From the NCBI RefSeq assembly GCF_014334735.1, contig NZ_CP060587.1:1798001-1862000 (forward strand): DNA of 64,000 nucleotides. Direction: 5' to 3'. Source of the stretch: Aeromicrobium senzhongii. Its GTDB lineage: Bacteria; Actinomycetota; Actinomycetes; Propionibacteriales; Nocardioidaceae. A program made the position numbers and the translations under genes. Positions 8,721-16,799 of the stretch are shown here, in pieces. How positions within the stretch are numbered: position 1 is the first letter of the stretch; each line of letters begins with the position of its first letter. The notes beneath the pieces were generated by a model. That model saw nothing but the letters and a program-made list of their open reading frames with translations, was not told the DNA's origin and made no database searches.

Positions 8721-9677
8721 TCAGGCGGACTCGACGCAGGTGAACGACCGACGGTAGGCCTGCGGACTGGTGCCGCGCACCGCCCCGAAGTGGTGCCGCA
8801 GCGTCGCCGCGTTCCCGAACCCCACCCGCTGGGCGATCTGCTCGATCGCGAGGGTGGAGGTCTCGAGCAGCTCCTCGGCCATCGCGACCCGGCGCCCCAG
8901 CAGCCACTGCCACGGGGTCGTGCCGGTCTCGTCGCGGAAGCGGCGCGCGAACGTGCGCTCGGACATGTGCGCCCGGCGGGCGAGGGTGGCCACCGTCAGC
9001 GGCTCGGCGAGGTGCTCCTCGGCCCAGGCCAGCACCGGCGCGAGGGTCTCGGCCTCGACGACCGGCATCGGCGCCCGCACGAACTGCGCCTGTCCCCCGT
9101 CGCGATGCGGCGGGACGACGATCCGGCGGGCCGTCGTGGCCGACACCCGAGCGCCGTACCACCGCCGCATCAGGTGCAGGTTCGCGTCGATCCCGGCCGC
9201 CGATCCGGCGCCGGTGACGATGGGGCCGTCCTCGACGTAGAGCACATCGGTGTCGACCTCGGCCTCGGGGAAGTCGGCGGCCAACTCGGCGCCGTAGCGC
9301 CAGTGCGTGGTGCACCGCCGCCCGTCGAGCAGGCCGGCGTGGCCGACCTGGAAGGTGGCCGTGCACGAGGCCATGATGGTCGCGCCACGCGCGTGGGCCG
9401 CGCGCAGGACCTCGCTGACCCGCGGGTCCTCGGCGCGGTAGTCGCGCTTGGCCGCCAGCGCCACGAGGTCGGCATCGGCCGCCGCGTCCAGCCCGCTCCC
9501 GATGACGAAGTCGAAGCCGCTGGCGCCCCGGACCACGCCGGGCTCGGGAGTGCAGGCGACGAAGTCGAAGACCGGGGTGTCGTCATCGGGGTGGTACTGG
9601 TCGCCCCAGACCTCGGCGAGGACACCCATCCCGAACGGCTCGGCCCGGTCGGACACGATCATCGCGATCTTCGTCAT
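8721..9677 (-). CDS. GlxA family transcriptional regulator (DJ-1/PfpI-like domain plus AraC HTH)
   Basis: The 318-residue protein begins with a class I glutamine amidotransferase-like (DJ-1/PfpI) domain (about 1-190), with the elbow cysteine region SCTATFQVGHAGLLDG. It ends with an AraC-type double helix-turn-helix (about 220-315): LTVATLARRAHMSERTFARR and then the GFGNAATLRHHF signature. Such regulators sense an unknown small molecule and usually control catabolic genes. An excellent AAGGAGGAT ribosome-binding site fixes the ATG at 9677. A 9-bp inverted repeat with a third half-site lies directly upstream, so autoregulation is likely. Likely targets are itself and perhaps the neighbouring ligase gene or the small membrane protein. 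Confidence 0.9.
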   Translation of the reverse strand: MTKIAMIVSDRAEPFGMGVLAEVWGDQYHPDDDTPVFDFVACTPEPGVVRGASGFDFVIGSGLDAAADADLVALAAKRDYRAEDPRVSEVLRAAHARGATIMASCTATFQVGHAGLLDGRRCTTHWRYGAELAADFPEAEVDTDVLYVEDGPIVTGAGSAAGIDANLHLMRRWYGARVSATTARRIVVPPHRDGGQAQFVRAPMPVVEAETLAPVLAWAEEHLAEPLTVATLARRAHMSERTFARRFRDETGTTPWQWLLGRRVAMAEELLETSTLAIEQIAQRVGFGNAATLRHHFGAVRGTSPQAYRRSFTCVESA

Positions 9678-9688
9678 GCGATCCTCCT

Positions 9689-9736
9689 TGGCGGGAAAAC
9701 GACGAGAGCTGTCATTCCCGCCACTTTTGGCAGGAT
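9689..9736. promoter_or_regulatory. Candidate operator for the GlxA-type regulator
   Basis: TGGCGGGAA (9689-9697) and TTCCCGCCA (9715-9723) are perfect inverted 9-mers with a 17-nt spacer. A third related half-site, TGGCAGGAT, lies at 9728-9736 and overlaps a TATCCT -10 box of the minus strand (9732-9737). The inner arm abuts the regulator's ribosome-binding site, so binding would block its own transcription or elongation. The same region is upstream of the small membrane protein on the plus strand. Confidence 0.5.
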
Positions 9737-9760
9737 AGCACCGAGCGCAGGATTGATGCC

Positions 9761-9910
9761 ATGATGATCTTCCTGCTCCTCCTGCTGGCCACGGTCGCCG
9801 CTGCCTCAGCGGTGAGCCTGTGGTCGACCATCGCCCACGACGGACTCGGCGTCCGCCCCGCGCCCCGCAGCCACCGCACCGACCGGTTCGGCACGCCGCA
9901 GGACTCATGA
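9761..9910 (+). CDS. Small single-pass membrane protein, 49 aa
   Basis: A 49-residue frame begins with a hydrophobic helix MMIFLLLLLATVAAASAVSL and ends with a polar, arginine-rich cytoplasmic or exported tail that includes VRPAPRSHRTDRFGTP. Small proteins with one N-terminal helix and a 'DG.G.RP.PRSH' tail are, to my recollection, common and uncharacterised in Nocardioidaceae. The stop is 16 bp before a strong terminator hairpin shared with rpsA. It is divergent from the GlxA-type regulator and could be in its regulon. No recognisable Shine-Dalgarno stands out before the ATG; a second in-frame ATG follows directly. Confidence 0.6.
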   Translation: MMIFLLLLLATVAAASAVSLWSTIAHDGLGVRPAPRSHRTDRFGTPQDS

Positions 9911-9926
9911 CCCCCCACGACAGAAC

Positions 9927-9954
9927 GAGGCCCCGACCAACAGGTCGGGGCCTC
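9927..9954. terminator. Bidirectional hairpin terminator between the small membrane protein and rpsA
   Basis: GAGGCCCCGACC (9927-9938) and GGTCGGGGCCTC (9943-9954) form a perfect 12-bp stem with a 4-nt loop. No T-run follows on either strand, which is usual for actinobacterial terminators. It closes both convergent genes. Confidence 0.75.
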
Positions 9955-9974
9955 ATTCGATTCAGCTCAGCGAA

Positions 9975-11432
9975 TCACTCGCCGCCGGTCAGCTTCTCAC
10001 GCAGCGCCTGCAGCGCCTCGTCGGAAGCCAGCGAACCGCCGGTCTGCTCCTGCTCGGCCGGAGCGGACGTGTACTCGCCCACCTCGCCAGCCTCGAGGTT
10101 GGCCTTCTCGGCCTCGGCGACCTGCTTCTTGTGGGCTTCCCAGCGCTCGTGCGCCTCGGCGTACTGACGCTCCCACGTGGCGCGGGCCTCTTCGAAGCCC
10201 TCCTGCCATTCGCCCGTCTCGGGATCGAACCCGTCCGGGTAGATGTAGTTGCCCTGCTCGTCGTAGGACGAGGCCATGCCGTACAGCGTCGGATCGAAGC
10301 TGTCGTCGGTGGCGACCTCGGTCTCGTTGGCCTGCTTCAGCGACAGCGAGATGCGACGACGCTCGAGGTCGATGTCGATGATCTTGACCATGACCTGGTC
10401 GCCGATCTGGACGACCTGCTCGGGGATCTCGACGTGACGCTCGGCGAGCTCGGAGATGTGCACCAGGCCCTCGATGCCCTCCTCGACGCGAACGAACGCA
10501 CCGAACGGGACGAGCTTGGTGACCTTGCCCGGGACGATCTGACCGATCTGGTGGGTCCGGGCGAAGTGCTGCCACGGATCCTCCTGGGTCGCCTTGAGCG
10601 ACAGCGACACGCGCTCGCGCTCCAGGTCGACCTCGAGCACCTCGACGGTGACCTCGTCGCCGACCTGAACGACCTCGTTCGGGTGGTCGATGTGCTTCCA
10701 GGACAGCTCCGAGACGTGCACCAGGCCGTCGACGCCGCCGAGATCGACGAAGGCGCCGAAGTTGACGATCGAGCTGATGACGCCCTTGCGGACCTGGCCC
10801 TTCTTGAGCTCGTTGAGGAAGTTCTGGCGCACGGCGGACTGCGTCTGCTCGAGCCAGGCACGGCGCGACAGGACCACGTTGTTGCGGTTCTTGTCGAGCT
10901 CGATGATCTTCGCCTCGAGCTTCTGGCCGATGTACGGGTCCAGGTCGCGCACGCGGCGCATCTCGACCAGCGACGCGGGCAGGAAGCCACGCAGGCCGAT
11001 GTCCATGATCAGGCCGCCCTTGACGACCTCGATGACGGTGCCCTCGACGACGCCGTCCTCTTCCTTGATCTTCTCGATGTCGCCCCAGGCGCGCTCGTAC
11101 TGAGCACGCTTCTTGCTCAGGATCAGACGGCCTTCCTTGTCCTCCTTCTGGAGGACGAGGGCCTCGACCAAGTCGCCCACCTGGACGACCTCGTTCGGAT
11201 CGACGTCGTGCTTGATGGACAGCTCACGCGAGGGGATGACGCCCTCGGTCTTGTAGCCGATGTCGAGCAGGACCTCGTCGCGGTCCACCTTGACGATGGT
11301 GCCGTCGACGATGTCGCCGTCGTTGAAGTACTTGATGGTCTTGTCGATCGCGGCGAGGAAGTCTTCTTCGCTGCCGATGTCGTTGACCGCAACCTGCGGG
11401 GCCGCAGAAGGAGTTGCGAGGCCAGAAGTCAT
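9975..11432 (-). CDS. rpsA: 30S ribosomal protein S1
   Basis: The 485-residue protein has four S1 RNA-binding domains at about 38-108, 126-191, 212-280 and 297-366, followed by a long acidic, Glu/Ala-rich tail, the usual actinobacterial S1 architecture. Repeats such as GAFVDLGGVDGLVHVSELS and GAFVRVEEGIEGLVHISELA mark domains 3 and 4, the best-conserved ones. The protein brings mRNA to the small subunit, especially transcripts with structured leaders or weak Shine-Dalgarno sites. The ATG at 11432 has a GGAG 9 nt upstream. A TTTACG-N17-TAGACT promoter predicts an 83-nt leader with a hairpin. In mycobacteria rpsA directly follows polA; here polA is 32 kb away. Confidence 0.97.
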   Translation of the reverse strand: MTSGLATPSAAPQVAVNDIGSEEDFLAAIDKTIKYFNDGDIVDGTIVKVDRDEVLLDIGYKTEGVIPSRELSIKHDVDPNEVVQVGDLVEALVLQKEDKEGRLILSKKRAQYERAWGDIEKIKEEDGVVEGTVIEVVKGGLIMDIGLRGFLPASLVEMRRVRDLDPYIGQKLEAKIIELDKNRNNVVLSRRAWLEQTQSAVRQNFLNELKKGQVRKGVISSIVNFGAFVDLGGVDGLVHVSELSWKHIDHPNEVVQVGDEVTVEVLEVDLERERVSLSLKATQEDPWQHFARTHQIGQIVPGKVTKLVPFGAFVRVEEGIEGLVHISELAERHVEIPEQVVQIGDQVMVKIIDIDLERRRISLSLKQANETEVATDDSFDPTLYGMASSYDEQGNYIYPDGFDPETGEWQEGFEEARATWERQYAEAHERWEAHKKQVAEAEKANLEAGEVGEYTSAPAEQEQTGGSLASDEALQALREKLTGGE

Positions 11433-11488
11433 GTAGAGGGGCTCCGATGGATGGATGGAATTGAAGTGCGGACAGGATTCGCGCCCGA

Positions 11489-11505
11489 GACCGGACACAC
11501 CGGTC
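11489..11505 (-). other. Hairpin in the rpsA leader
   Basis: GACCGG and CCGGTC pair around a 5-nt loop within the predicted 83-nt rpsA leader. E. coli S1 represses its own translation through leader structure, so this could be a site for similar control. That is inference; only the inverted repeat is seen. Confidence 0.3.
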
Positions 11506-11521
11506 CCACAGCGCATCTCTC

Positions 11522-11550
11522 AGTCTAGGGCACATAGCCCACGGCGTAAA
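11522..11550 (-). promoter_or_regulatory. rpsA promoter
   Basis: On the minus strand TTTACG (-35, 11545-11550), a 17-nt spacer and TAGACT (-10, 11522-11527) match 4 of 6 positions each of the housekeeping consensus. The transcript would start near 11515, leaving a leader of about 83 nt before the rpsA ATG. Confidence 0.55.
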
Positions 11551-11601
11551 ACCCGAGGCTCAACCTCCGGAGGCCCGAGCCGGGAGCGTTGGCGAACCGG
11601 A

Positions 11602-11715
11602 TCAGGGCGGTCCACACGTCGTACTCCTGGTCCTGAGGGTGCGCCACTTCGCACCGGTGCGGTACTGCAGCAGCACCAAGGTGCGCGACGCGCTGACGGT
11701 CGCCTTCGTGCGGGC
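11602..11715 (-). pseudogene. Possible remnant of an Ig-like surface-protein repeat
   Basis: The 290 bases between rpsA and apeB hold the rpsA promoter and no complete gene. Directly after the apeB stop a 38-codon frame without a start codon reads TVSASRTLVLLQYRTGAKWR followed by TLRT, then stops. This pattern (VLLQYR.G..WRTLRT) is the core strand motif of actinobacterial Ig-like repeat proteins. It looks like a leftover piece, but it is short and could be chance. Palindromic CCTCCGGAGG nearby (11565-11574) might help end the apeB transcript. Confidence 0.3.
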
Positions 11716-11722
11716 CTGTGCC

Positions 11723-12973
11723 TCAGTCCGAGGTCAGGAACGCGCGCAGGGCGGCGCCGTACGCATCGACGTCGGCGGCCGCCATCACCTCGCGGGCCGA
11801 GTGCATCGCCAACTGCGGGGCACCCACGTCGACTGTCAAGATGCCGGTCCGAGCGGCGCTGATGGGGCCGATCGTCGAACCACACGGGAGGTCCGCCCGG
11901 TGCACGTAGCGCTGCAGCGGCACCCCGGCGGACTCGCACGCCGAGGCGAACAGCGCGGCACCCACGCCATCGGTGGCGTAGCGCAGGTTCTGGTTGACCT
12001 TGAGCACCGGACCGCCGCCCAGGGCGATGCGGTGCAGGGGCTCGTGCTTGTCCGGCTGGTTCGGGTGCGTCGCGTGGGCCATGTCGCCCGAGACGCAGAC
12101 CGAGGCCGCAACCGCCCGGAAGACGTCGTCGCGCGAGCCGCCGGCCGCCAGCACGATCCGCTCGAGCACGGACGAGAGCAGCGGGGAGTCCGCCCCACGC
12201 TCGGACGTGCTGCCGACCTCCTCGTGGTCGAACAGCACCATGACCTGCCGGGCCGCCGGGTCGGCCGCCTCGACCGCGCCGAGCAAGGCGTCGACCGCCG
12301 CGGAGCAGGTCGCCTGGTTGTCGAGCCGCGGCGCCGCGACGAGCTCGCCGGCGGCCCCGGTGCGCGCGGCGGGCCGCAGGTCGAAGGTCATGAGGTCGAA
12401 CCCGGTGACGTCCGACGCGGCGAATCCCGCGCGCTCCCCCACCACCTCGAGGAAGGGCTGCGGCGTCAACCCGCTGATGGCGTCGAGGTGCCGCTGCCGG
12501 TCGACCTTGGAGCCGTCGCGGTCCAGGTGGATGGCCAGGCGCGGCACGCGCAGCAACGGCTCGTCGATCCGGACCAGGCGGGTGGTGCCGTCGCGCAGGA
12601 CGACCCGGCCCGCGATCCCCAGGTCGAGGTCGAGCCACGACTCCAGCAACGGGCCGCCGTACGGCTCCAGCGCGACCGTCGCCTGCTCGCTGCGCCAACC
12701 GTCGTGATGCTGCTTCAGCCGCAGGTTCGGACTGTCGGTGTGGGCCCCGACGATGCGGAACCCCGCCGCGGCCGGCGCGTCGGGGCCGACCGACCAGGCG
12801 ACGAGCGTGCCCCCGGTGACGATGAAGTGACGCCCGGCCTCGGTCGGCCAGGGGTCCCGCGGGTCCACCTCGCTGAAGCCCGCCGACCGCAGCCGTTCGG
12901 CTGCCGTCGCGCAGGCATGGAAGGGCGTCGGTGACGCGTCGACGAAGGAGATCAGGCGGTCCGCAGCGTCCAT
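11723..12973 (-). CDS. apeB: M18 family aminopeptidase (aspartyl aminopeptidase-like)
   Basis: The 416-residue cytoplasmic metallopeptidase removes N-terminal residues, typically acidic ones, from peptides and normally forms large homo-oligomers. Metal-site motifs of M18 are visible: AHTDSPN (77-83), the RLDNQATC stretch, FDHEEVGS with the catalytic and metal glutamates, [11 protein letters not shown] and the terminal AMHSAREV histidine. Length is normal. The ATG at 12973 lies 6 nt after a TAGGGT box, which overlaps the TAG stop of the upstream epimerase gene, so it may be transcribed on its own as a leaderless message or read through from the epimerase gene. It is housekeeping and probably marks the edge of the envelope-glycan region. 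Confidence 0.93.
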   Translation of the reverse strand: MDAADRLISFVDASPTPFHACATAAERLRSAGFSEVDPRDPWPTEAGRHFIVTGGTLVAWSVGPDAPAAAGFRIVGAHTDSPNLRLKQHHDGWRSEQATVALEPYGGPLLESWLDLDLGIAGRVVLRDGTTRLVRIDEPLLRVPRLAIHLDRDGSKVDRQRHLDAISGLTPQPFLEVVGERAGFAASDVTGFDLMTFDLRPAARTGAAGELVAAPRLDNQATCSAAVDALLGAVEAADPAARQVMVLFDHEEVGSTSERGADSPLLSSVLERIVLAAGGSRDDVFRAVAASVCVSGDMAHATHPNQPDKHEPLHRIALGGGPVLKVNQNLRYATDGVGAALFASACESAGVPLQRYVHRADLPCGSTIGPISAARTGILTVDVGAPQLAMHSAREVMAAADVDAYGAALRAFLTSD

Positions 12974-12979
12974 GGCGTC

Positions 12980-12985
12980 ACCCTA
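12980..12985 (-). promoter_or_regulatory. TAGGGT -10 box 6 nt before apeB
   Basis: TAGGGT is followed by 6 nt and the ATG, the spacing expected for a leaderless transcript. Its TAG is also the stop codon of the upstream gene, so part of the match is forced by coding; the same TAGGGT-N6-start arrangement recurs before polA and pyk. Confidence 0.35.
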
Positions 12986-13915
12986 ACGACGATTGCGGAA
13001 GTCCTCGATGGTGGCCTTCAGACCGATCTCGGCGGTGGTCGACGGGGACCAGCCGAGCAGCTCGGCGGCGAGGGTGATGTCGGGACGGCGGATCTGGGGG
13101 TCGTCGATCGGGCGCGGTACGTGGACGATCTGCGAGTCGGACTCGGCCAGGTCGCGGATCCACGTGGCCAGGTCGAGCATCGAGATCTCTTCGGGGTTGC
13201 CGAGGTTGACCGGGCCGCTGGCGCCGGACTCCATCATCGCGACGAGTCCGGACACGAGGTCGTCGACGTAACAGATGGAGCGGGTCTGGTGGCCGTCGCC
13301 GGCGACCGTGATCTCGCGTCCCATCAGGGCCTGGTGCACGAAGTTCGGGATGGCGCGGCCGTCCTCGACCCGCATCCGCGGGCCGAAGGTGTTGAAGATG
13401 CGCACGATCTTGGTGTCGACGCCGAACTCGCGGCGGTACGCCGCGGTCATCGCCTCACCGAAGCGCTTGGCCTCGTCGTAGACCGACCGCGGACCGACCG
13501 GGTTGACGTGCCCCAGGTAGGTCTCGGGCTGCGGGTGCACCTGCGGGTCGCCGTAGACCTCCGAGGTGGAGGCCAGCAGGTAGCGCGCGCCGTGGGCGTG
13601 GGCCAGGTCGAGGGTGTGCTTGACGCCCGTCGAGCCCGTCATCAGGGTGTGGATCGGCAACCGGTGGTAGTCGACCGGGGAGGCGGGAGAGGCGAGGTTG
13701 AAGACCTGGTCGAAGGGACCTTCGATCGCTTCCATCGCGGAGGCGTCGGTGATGTTCACCTCGAGGATCGTGACCTCGTGCGCCACGGCGGCGAGGTTCT
13801 CGCGCCGTCCCGTGCTGAAGTCGTCGACCACGACCACGTCGTGTCCCATCGCGACGAGCCGCTCCACCAGGTGCGATCCGACGAAACCGGCGCCGCCGGC
13901 CACCAACGCGCGCAT
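12983..13915 (-). CDS. UDP-glucuronate decarboxylase-like NAD-dependent sugar-nucleotide enzyme
   Basis: The 310-residue protein is an extended short-chain dehydrogenase. GGAGFVGSHL (7-16) binds NAD, ASTSEVYGDP (115-124) provides the catalytic Ser/Thr, and Y146xxxK150 (YDEAK) is the catalytic pair. The segments NLASPASPVDY and RIFNTFGPRM closely resemble UDP-glucuronic acid decarboxylase (UXS), which makes UDP-xylose. A dTDP-glucose dehydratase or UDP-galactose epimerase is less likely from these motifs. It would supply a pentose donor to the neighbouring glycan genes. It is 61 bp downstream of the methyltransferase pair, on the same strand, and probably ends their operon. An AAGGGAT ribosome-binding site precedes the ATG. 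Confidence 0.82.
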   Translation of the reverse strand: MRALVAGGAGFVGSHLVERLVAMGHDVVVVDDFSTGRRENLAAVAHEVTILEVNITDASAMEAIEGPFDQVFNLASPASPVDYHRLPIHTLMTGSTGVKHTLDLAHAHGARYLLASTSEVYGDPQVHPQPETYLGHVNPVGPRSVYDEAKRFGEAMTAAYRREFGVDTKIVRIFNTFGPRMRVEDGRAIPNFVHQALMGREITVAGDGHQTRSICYVDDLVSGLVAMMESGASGPVNLGNPEEISMLDLATWIRDLAESDSQIVHVPRPIDDPQIRRPDITLAAELLGWSPSTTAEIGLKATIEDFRNRR

Positions 13916-13976
13916 CAGTGCATCCCTTCGTCTGAGTCCGCCAATGTCTACTGGCGAGTAGGACTCACGTCACACC

Positions 13977-14723
13977 CTACCTCGGTGTTCGCGCCGATCG
14001 GGAGGACTTGGCGTCTTCGCGGCGCAACAGCAGCAGCAGGTTCCACGAGAGCACCTCGCGCACGACGGGCACCCGCACGAGCGGAGCGGCCCAGCGCGGC
14101 AGGTAGCGCGGGCGGGCGGCGAGGACGCGCACGTCGTCGCGGCGGCCGGACCACCGCATCCCCCACGCGACCGAGATCTTGAACAGGGTCTCGCCGACGC
14201 GGTTCTTGGGCGGGTGGCCCTCGCGACGGGTGTACCGCTCGATGGCCCGCCGGCCACCCAGCCAGTGCCACGGCGACGTCTCGTGACCGCCCCAGGGCGA
14301 CCACCAGTTCGTGTACGACAAGAAGACCAGTCCCCCGGGCCGGGCGACCCGGACCAGCTCGGCGGCGACGACCTCGGGATCGCGGACGTGCTCGAGCAGG
14401 TTGGACGAGAACACCAGGTCGGCCGAGCCGGTCGCGAAGGGCAGCAGCGCGGCATCGGCGGCGACACCACCGTCGGCCAGCGCGGAGACCTCCGGGTCGA
14501 GGTCGACCGCGACGTACCGGGCGCCCCGGCCGCGGAACTCCTGCGCGAATTGCACCGGGCCGGCGCCGACGTCGATCACGAGCTTGCCGTCGAGCGGCAT
14601 CTGCTGCTCGACCAGGTCGGCCGAGTCGCGCGCGAGCGTGCCGTAGAAGTGGTCGGGGTCGGTCTGCTCGACCAGGAAGGAACGGAACAGCCGGACCGAG
14701 CGCGCGAGTCCGTCAGGGTTCAC
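13977..14723 (-). CDS. Class I SAM-dependent methyltransferase
   Basis: The 248-residue protein carries a Rossmann SAM-binding motif, VIDVGAGPVQFAQEF (about residues 48-62), an acidic VAVDLD at the end of strand 2, and FSSNLLEHVRDPEVV of the Methyltransf_11 group. The C-terminal ~100 residues are basic and partly hydrophobic (SWNLLLLLRRED at the end), suggesting membrane contact. It probably methylates a sugar or lipid-linked glycan. The GTG start overlaps the preceding methyltransferase stop by 4 bp (GTGA), so the two are coupled and may act on the same glycan. Confidence 0.85.
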   Translation of the reverse strand: MNPDGLARSVRLFRSFLVEQTDPDHFYGTLARDSADLVEQQMPLDGKLVIDVGAGPVQFAQEFRGRGARYVAVDLDPEVSALADGGVAADAALLPFATGSADLVFSSNLLEHVRDPEVVAAELVRVARPGGLVFLSYTNWWSPWGGHETSPWHWLGGRRAIERYTRREGHPPKNRVGETLFKISVAWGMRWSGRRDDVRVLAARPRYLPRWAAPLVRVPVVREVLSWNLLLLLRREDAKSSRSARTPR

Positions 14724-15577
14724 GACGCGCCCCTGGTCGCGGTCACGACGAGCGTGGGCCGCCAGCGCGGACGGAGCAGTCGCAGCAGCGCGGCGGCCGG
14801 CGCCAGCGCCATCGCCAGCCAGCGGACCCGGCGCGAGGCCAGCACGCCGGCGGGGCGATCCTGCGGGCGCAGCCGGCGGACGAGGCTGGCCCCCTCCATC
14901 GTCAGGTTGTCGGTGAGCGAACGCGTGACGCGCACGTCGACGAAGCCGGCATCGCGCAACAGCCGCGTGATGGACTCTGCCGAGAAGAACCGCACGTGGG
15001 TGGGGTCCTCCAGCAGCCACCAGGCGTCCGAGAACGACCGCAGCGACGAGCTGTCGGCCGCCGGCGTGAGGAACAGGACCCGGCCGCCGGGTCGGAGCAA
15101 CCGGTGCGCGGCGGCCGACAGGGCGTGGACGTCCTGGACGTGCTCGACGACGTGGACCCCGTAGACCAGGTCGGCGGGCTCGGTGGACGCCGGGACCTCC
15201 TCGATGCCGCAGGCGTGCAGCTCGGCGCGCGCGAGCACCTGCGGGTCGACCTCGACGTGGAGCTGGTCGGGGTCGCAGCCGGCGACGCGATGGCCGCGGT
15301 CGAGGAAGCCGCGCAGCATGGCTCCGGCGCCGAAACCGATCTCGAACACCCGCGATCCGGGCGCCAACGGCGCCGCACGGCCGAGCGTGCGGGTGGTCAG
15401 GGCCAGCCGCACACGGTCGAGCCCCGGATCGCCGCCGTAGGCGACGTCGCGATGATGTGCCGGAGCCGCCTTGGGATCCCGCTCGATGTGAGAGCATTTC
15501 GGACAGGTCCCGAGCACCGAACGCCCGTCCCGCAAGGTCACGGACGTCGTCGGTGTGGAACACACCTCACAGGACAT
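14720..15577 (-). CDS. Zinc-ribbon class I SAM-dependent methyltransferase
   Basis: The 285-residue protein starts with a four-cysteine zinc ribbon (C3, C6, C25, C28), then a SAM-binding fold with VFEIGFGAGAML as motif I and a VYGVHVVEHVQD segment. The layout matches the sugar C-methyltransferase/Methyltransf_23 type enzymes of surface-glycan clusters, where an N-terminal zinc module is common. The C-terminal ~60 residues are basic and hydrophobic, so it may sit on the membrane. Start ATG at 15577 with GAGGGGG upstream. It is divergent from the GT4 glycosyltransferase gene with only 42 bp between them, and it overlaps the next methyltransferase gene by 4 bp. Confidence 0.85.
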   Translation of the reverse strand: MSCEVCSTPTTSVTLRDGRSVLGTCPKCSHIERDPKAAPAHHRDVAYGGDPGLDRVRLALTTRTLGRAAPLAPGSRVFEIGFGAGAMLRGFLDRGHRVAGCDPDQLHVEVDPQVLARAELHACGIEEVPASTEPADLVYGVHVVEHVQDVHALSAAAHRLLRPGGRVLFLTPAADSSSLRSFSDAWWLLEDPTHVRFFSAESITRLLRDAGFVDVRVTRSLTDNLTMEGASLVRRLRPQDRPAGVLASRRVRWLAMALAPAAALLRLLRPRWRPTLVVTATRGAS

Positions 15578-15619
15578 CGGGACCCCCTCGGACGGACAGG
15601 AGAGAACGCTATCAGCGGA

Positions 15620-16723
15620 TTGCGCATCGCCATCCTCAGTTGGCGTGACCTGGAGCATCCCGAGGCCGGCGGCGCGGAGGTGTTCGCCGAGCGGACGGCC
15701 GCGACCATGGCCCAGCGGGGCCACGACGTGGTTCTGTTCGCCTCCTCGTTCCCGGGTGGAGCCGCCCACGCGCGGCGGCACGGATTCGCGATCGCCCGCG
15801 CCGGAGGGCGCTTCACCGTCTACCCGCGCGGCCTGTGGCACGTGTGGCGACGCCGCCGGGACTACGACATCGTCCTCGACGTCCAGAACGGCGTGCCGTT
15901 CTGGACTCCCCTGATCTTCCCCCGGCCCGTGCTGGCCGTCGTCCACCACGTGCACCGCGAGCAGTGGTTCACCTTCTTCCCCCGGCCCATCTCCTCGATC
16001 GGCTGGTTCCTCGAGTCGCGGGTCGCGCCGTTCGTGTACCGCCGCCAGCGCTACGTCACCGTCTCCGAGGCCTCGCGACGCGAGCTCGCTGCCGTCGGCG
16101 TCGACCCCACGAGGGTCTCGGTCGTCTACAGCGGCAACGAGGCGCCGCAGCACGTGCTCGACGGCGAGCCCGATCCGGTCCGCGGCACACGGCTCGCGTG
16201 CCTGGGCCGCTTGGTCCCCCACAAGCGGGTCGAGCTGGCGATCGACGCCGTCGCGGCCCTACGCGACACGTTCGAGGACATCGGCCTCGACGTCATCGGC
16301 GGAGGCGACTGGATGGACCCCCTCGTCGAGCACGCACGCGCGCGCGGCGTCAGCGACCGGGTGGTGTTCCACGGCCACGTCTCCGACGAGCAGAAGCACG
16401 CGCTGCTGAGCCGGGCCGCCGTCCTGGCCATGCCCTCGATCAAGGAGGGATGGGGCCTGACCATCCTCGAGGCCGGCTACCACGCCGTGCCGACCGTGGC
16501 GTTCCGTTACGCCGGCGGCACGCAGGAGTCGGTGCAGGACGGTCACACCGGGCTTTTGGTGGACACCGACGAGGAGTTCATCGACGGGCTCCGCCACCTG
16601 CTGCTCAAGACGGACGAGCGGGCCAAGCTCGGAGCCGCCGCGCGCGAGTTCGCGCTCCGCTTCGACTGGCAGCGCACCGGCAACGAGCTGACCGACCTGG
16701 TCGAGCAGGTCGCCCGCCCCTGA
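15620..16723 (+). CDS. GT4 family glycosyltransferase with unusual start
   Basis: The protein (367 residues from TTG) is a GT-B fold glycosyltransferase. The N-terminus RIAILSWRDLEHPEAGGAEV carries the acceptor-side loop of GT4 enzymes, VVYSGNE precedes the interdomain hinge, and EGWGLTILEAGYH is the donor-phosphate E-x7-E motif. It would transfer a sugar to a lipid-linked acceptor at the cytoplasmic face. No ATG or GTG exists near the conserved N-terminus. The only standard start is TTG at 15620, 17 nt from the AGGAG (15598-15602). A non-standard ATC at 15611 is in frame at the ideal 8-nt spacing and would give MSGLRIAIL-like sequence. A strong terminator follows the stop. Confidence 0.87.
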   Translation: MRIAILSWRDLEHPEAGGAEVFAERTAATMAQRGHDVVLFASSFPGGAAHARRHGFAIARAGGRFTVYPRGLWHVWRRRRDYDIVLDVQNGVPFWTPLIFPRPVLAVVHHVHREQWFTFFPRPISSIGWFLESRVAPFVYRRQRYVTVSEASRRELAAVGVDPTRVSVVYSGNEAPQHVLDGEPDPVRGTRLACLGRLVPHKRVELAIDAVAALRDTFEDIGLDVIGGGDWMDPLVEHARARGVSDRVVFHGHVSDEQKHALLSRAAVLAMPSIKEGWGLTILEAGYHAVPTVAFRYAGGTQESVQDGHTGLLVDTDEEFIDGLRHLLLKTDERAKLGAAAREFALRFDWQRTGNELTDLVEQVARP

Positions 16724-16744
16724 CCCGGTCGAACCGGACACGAG

Positions 16745-16778
16745 AGAGCCGCCGCCCCCCGAAGGGGACGGCGGCTCT
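16745..16778. terminator. Bidirectional hairpin terminator
   Basis: AGAGCCGCCGCCCCC (16745-16759) pairs with GGGGACGGCGGCTCT (16764-16778) across a CGAA loop with one mismatch, followed by TTGTTCT on the plus strand. It separates the convergent GT4 and DUF3068 genes. Confidence 0.8.
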
Positions 16779-16799
16779 TGTTCTCGGTGCGGTGGTCCG

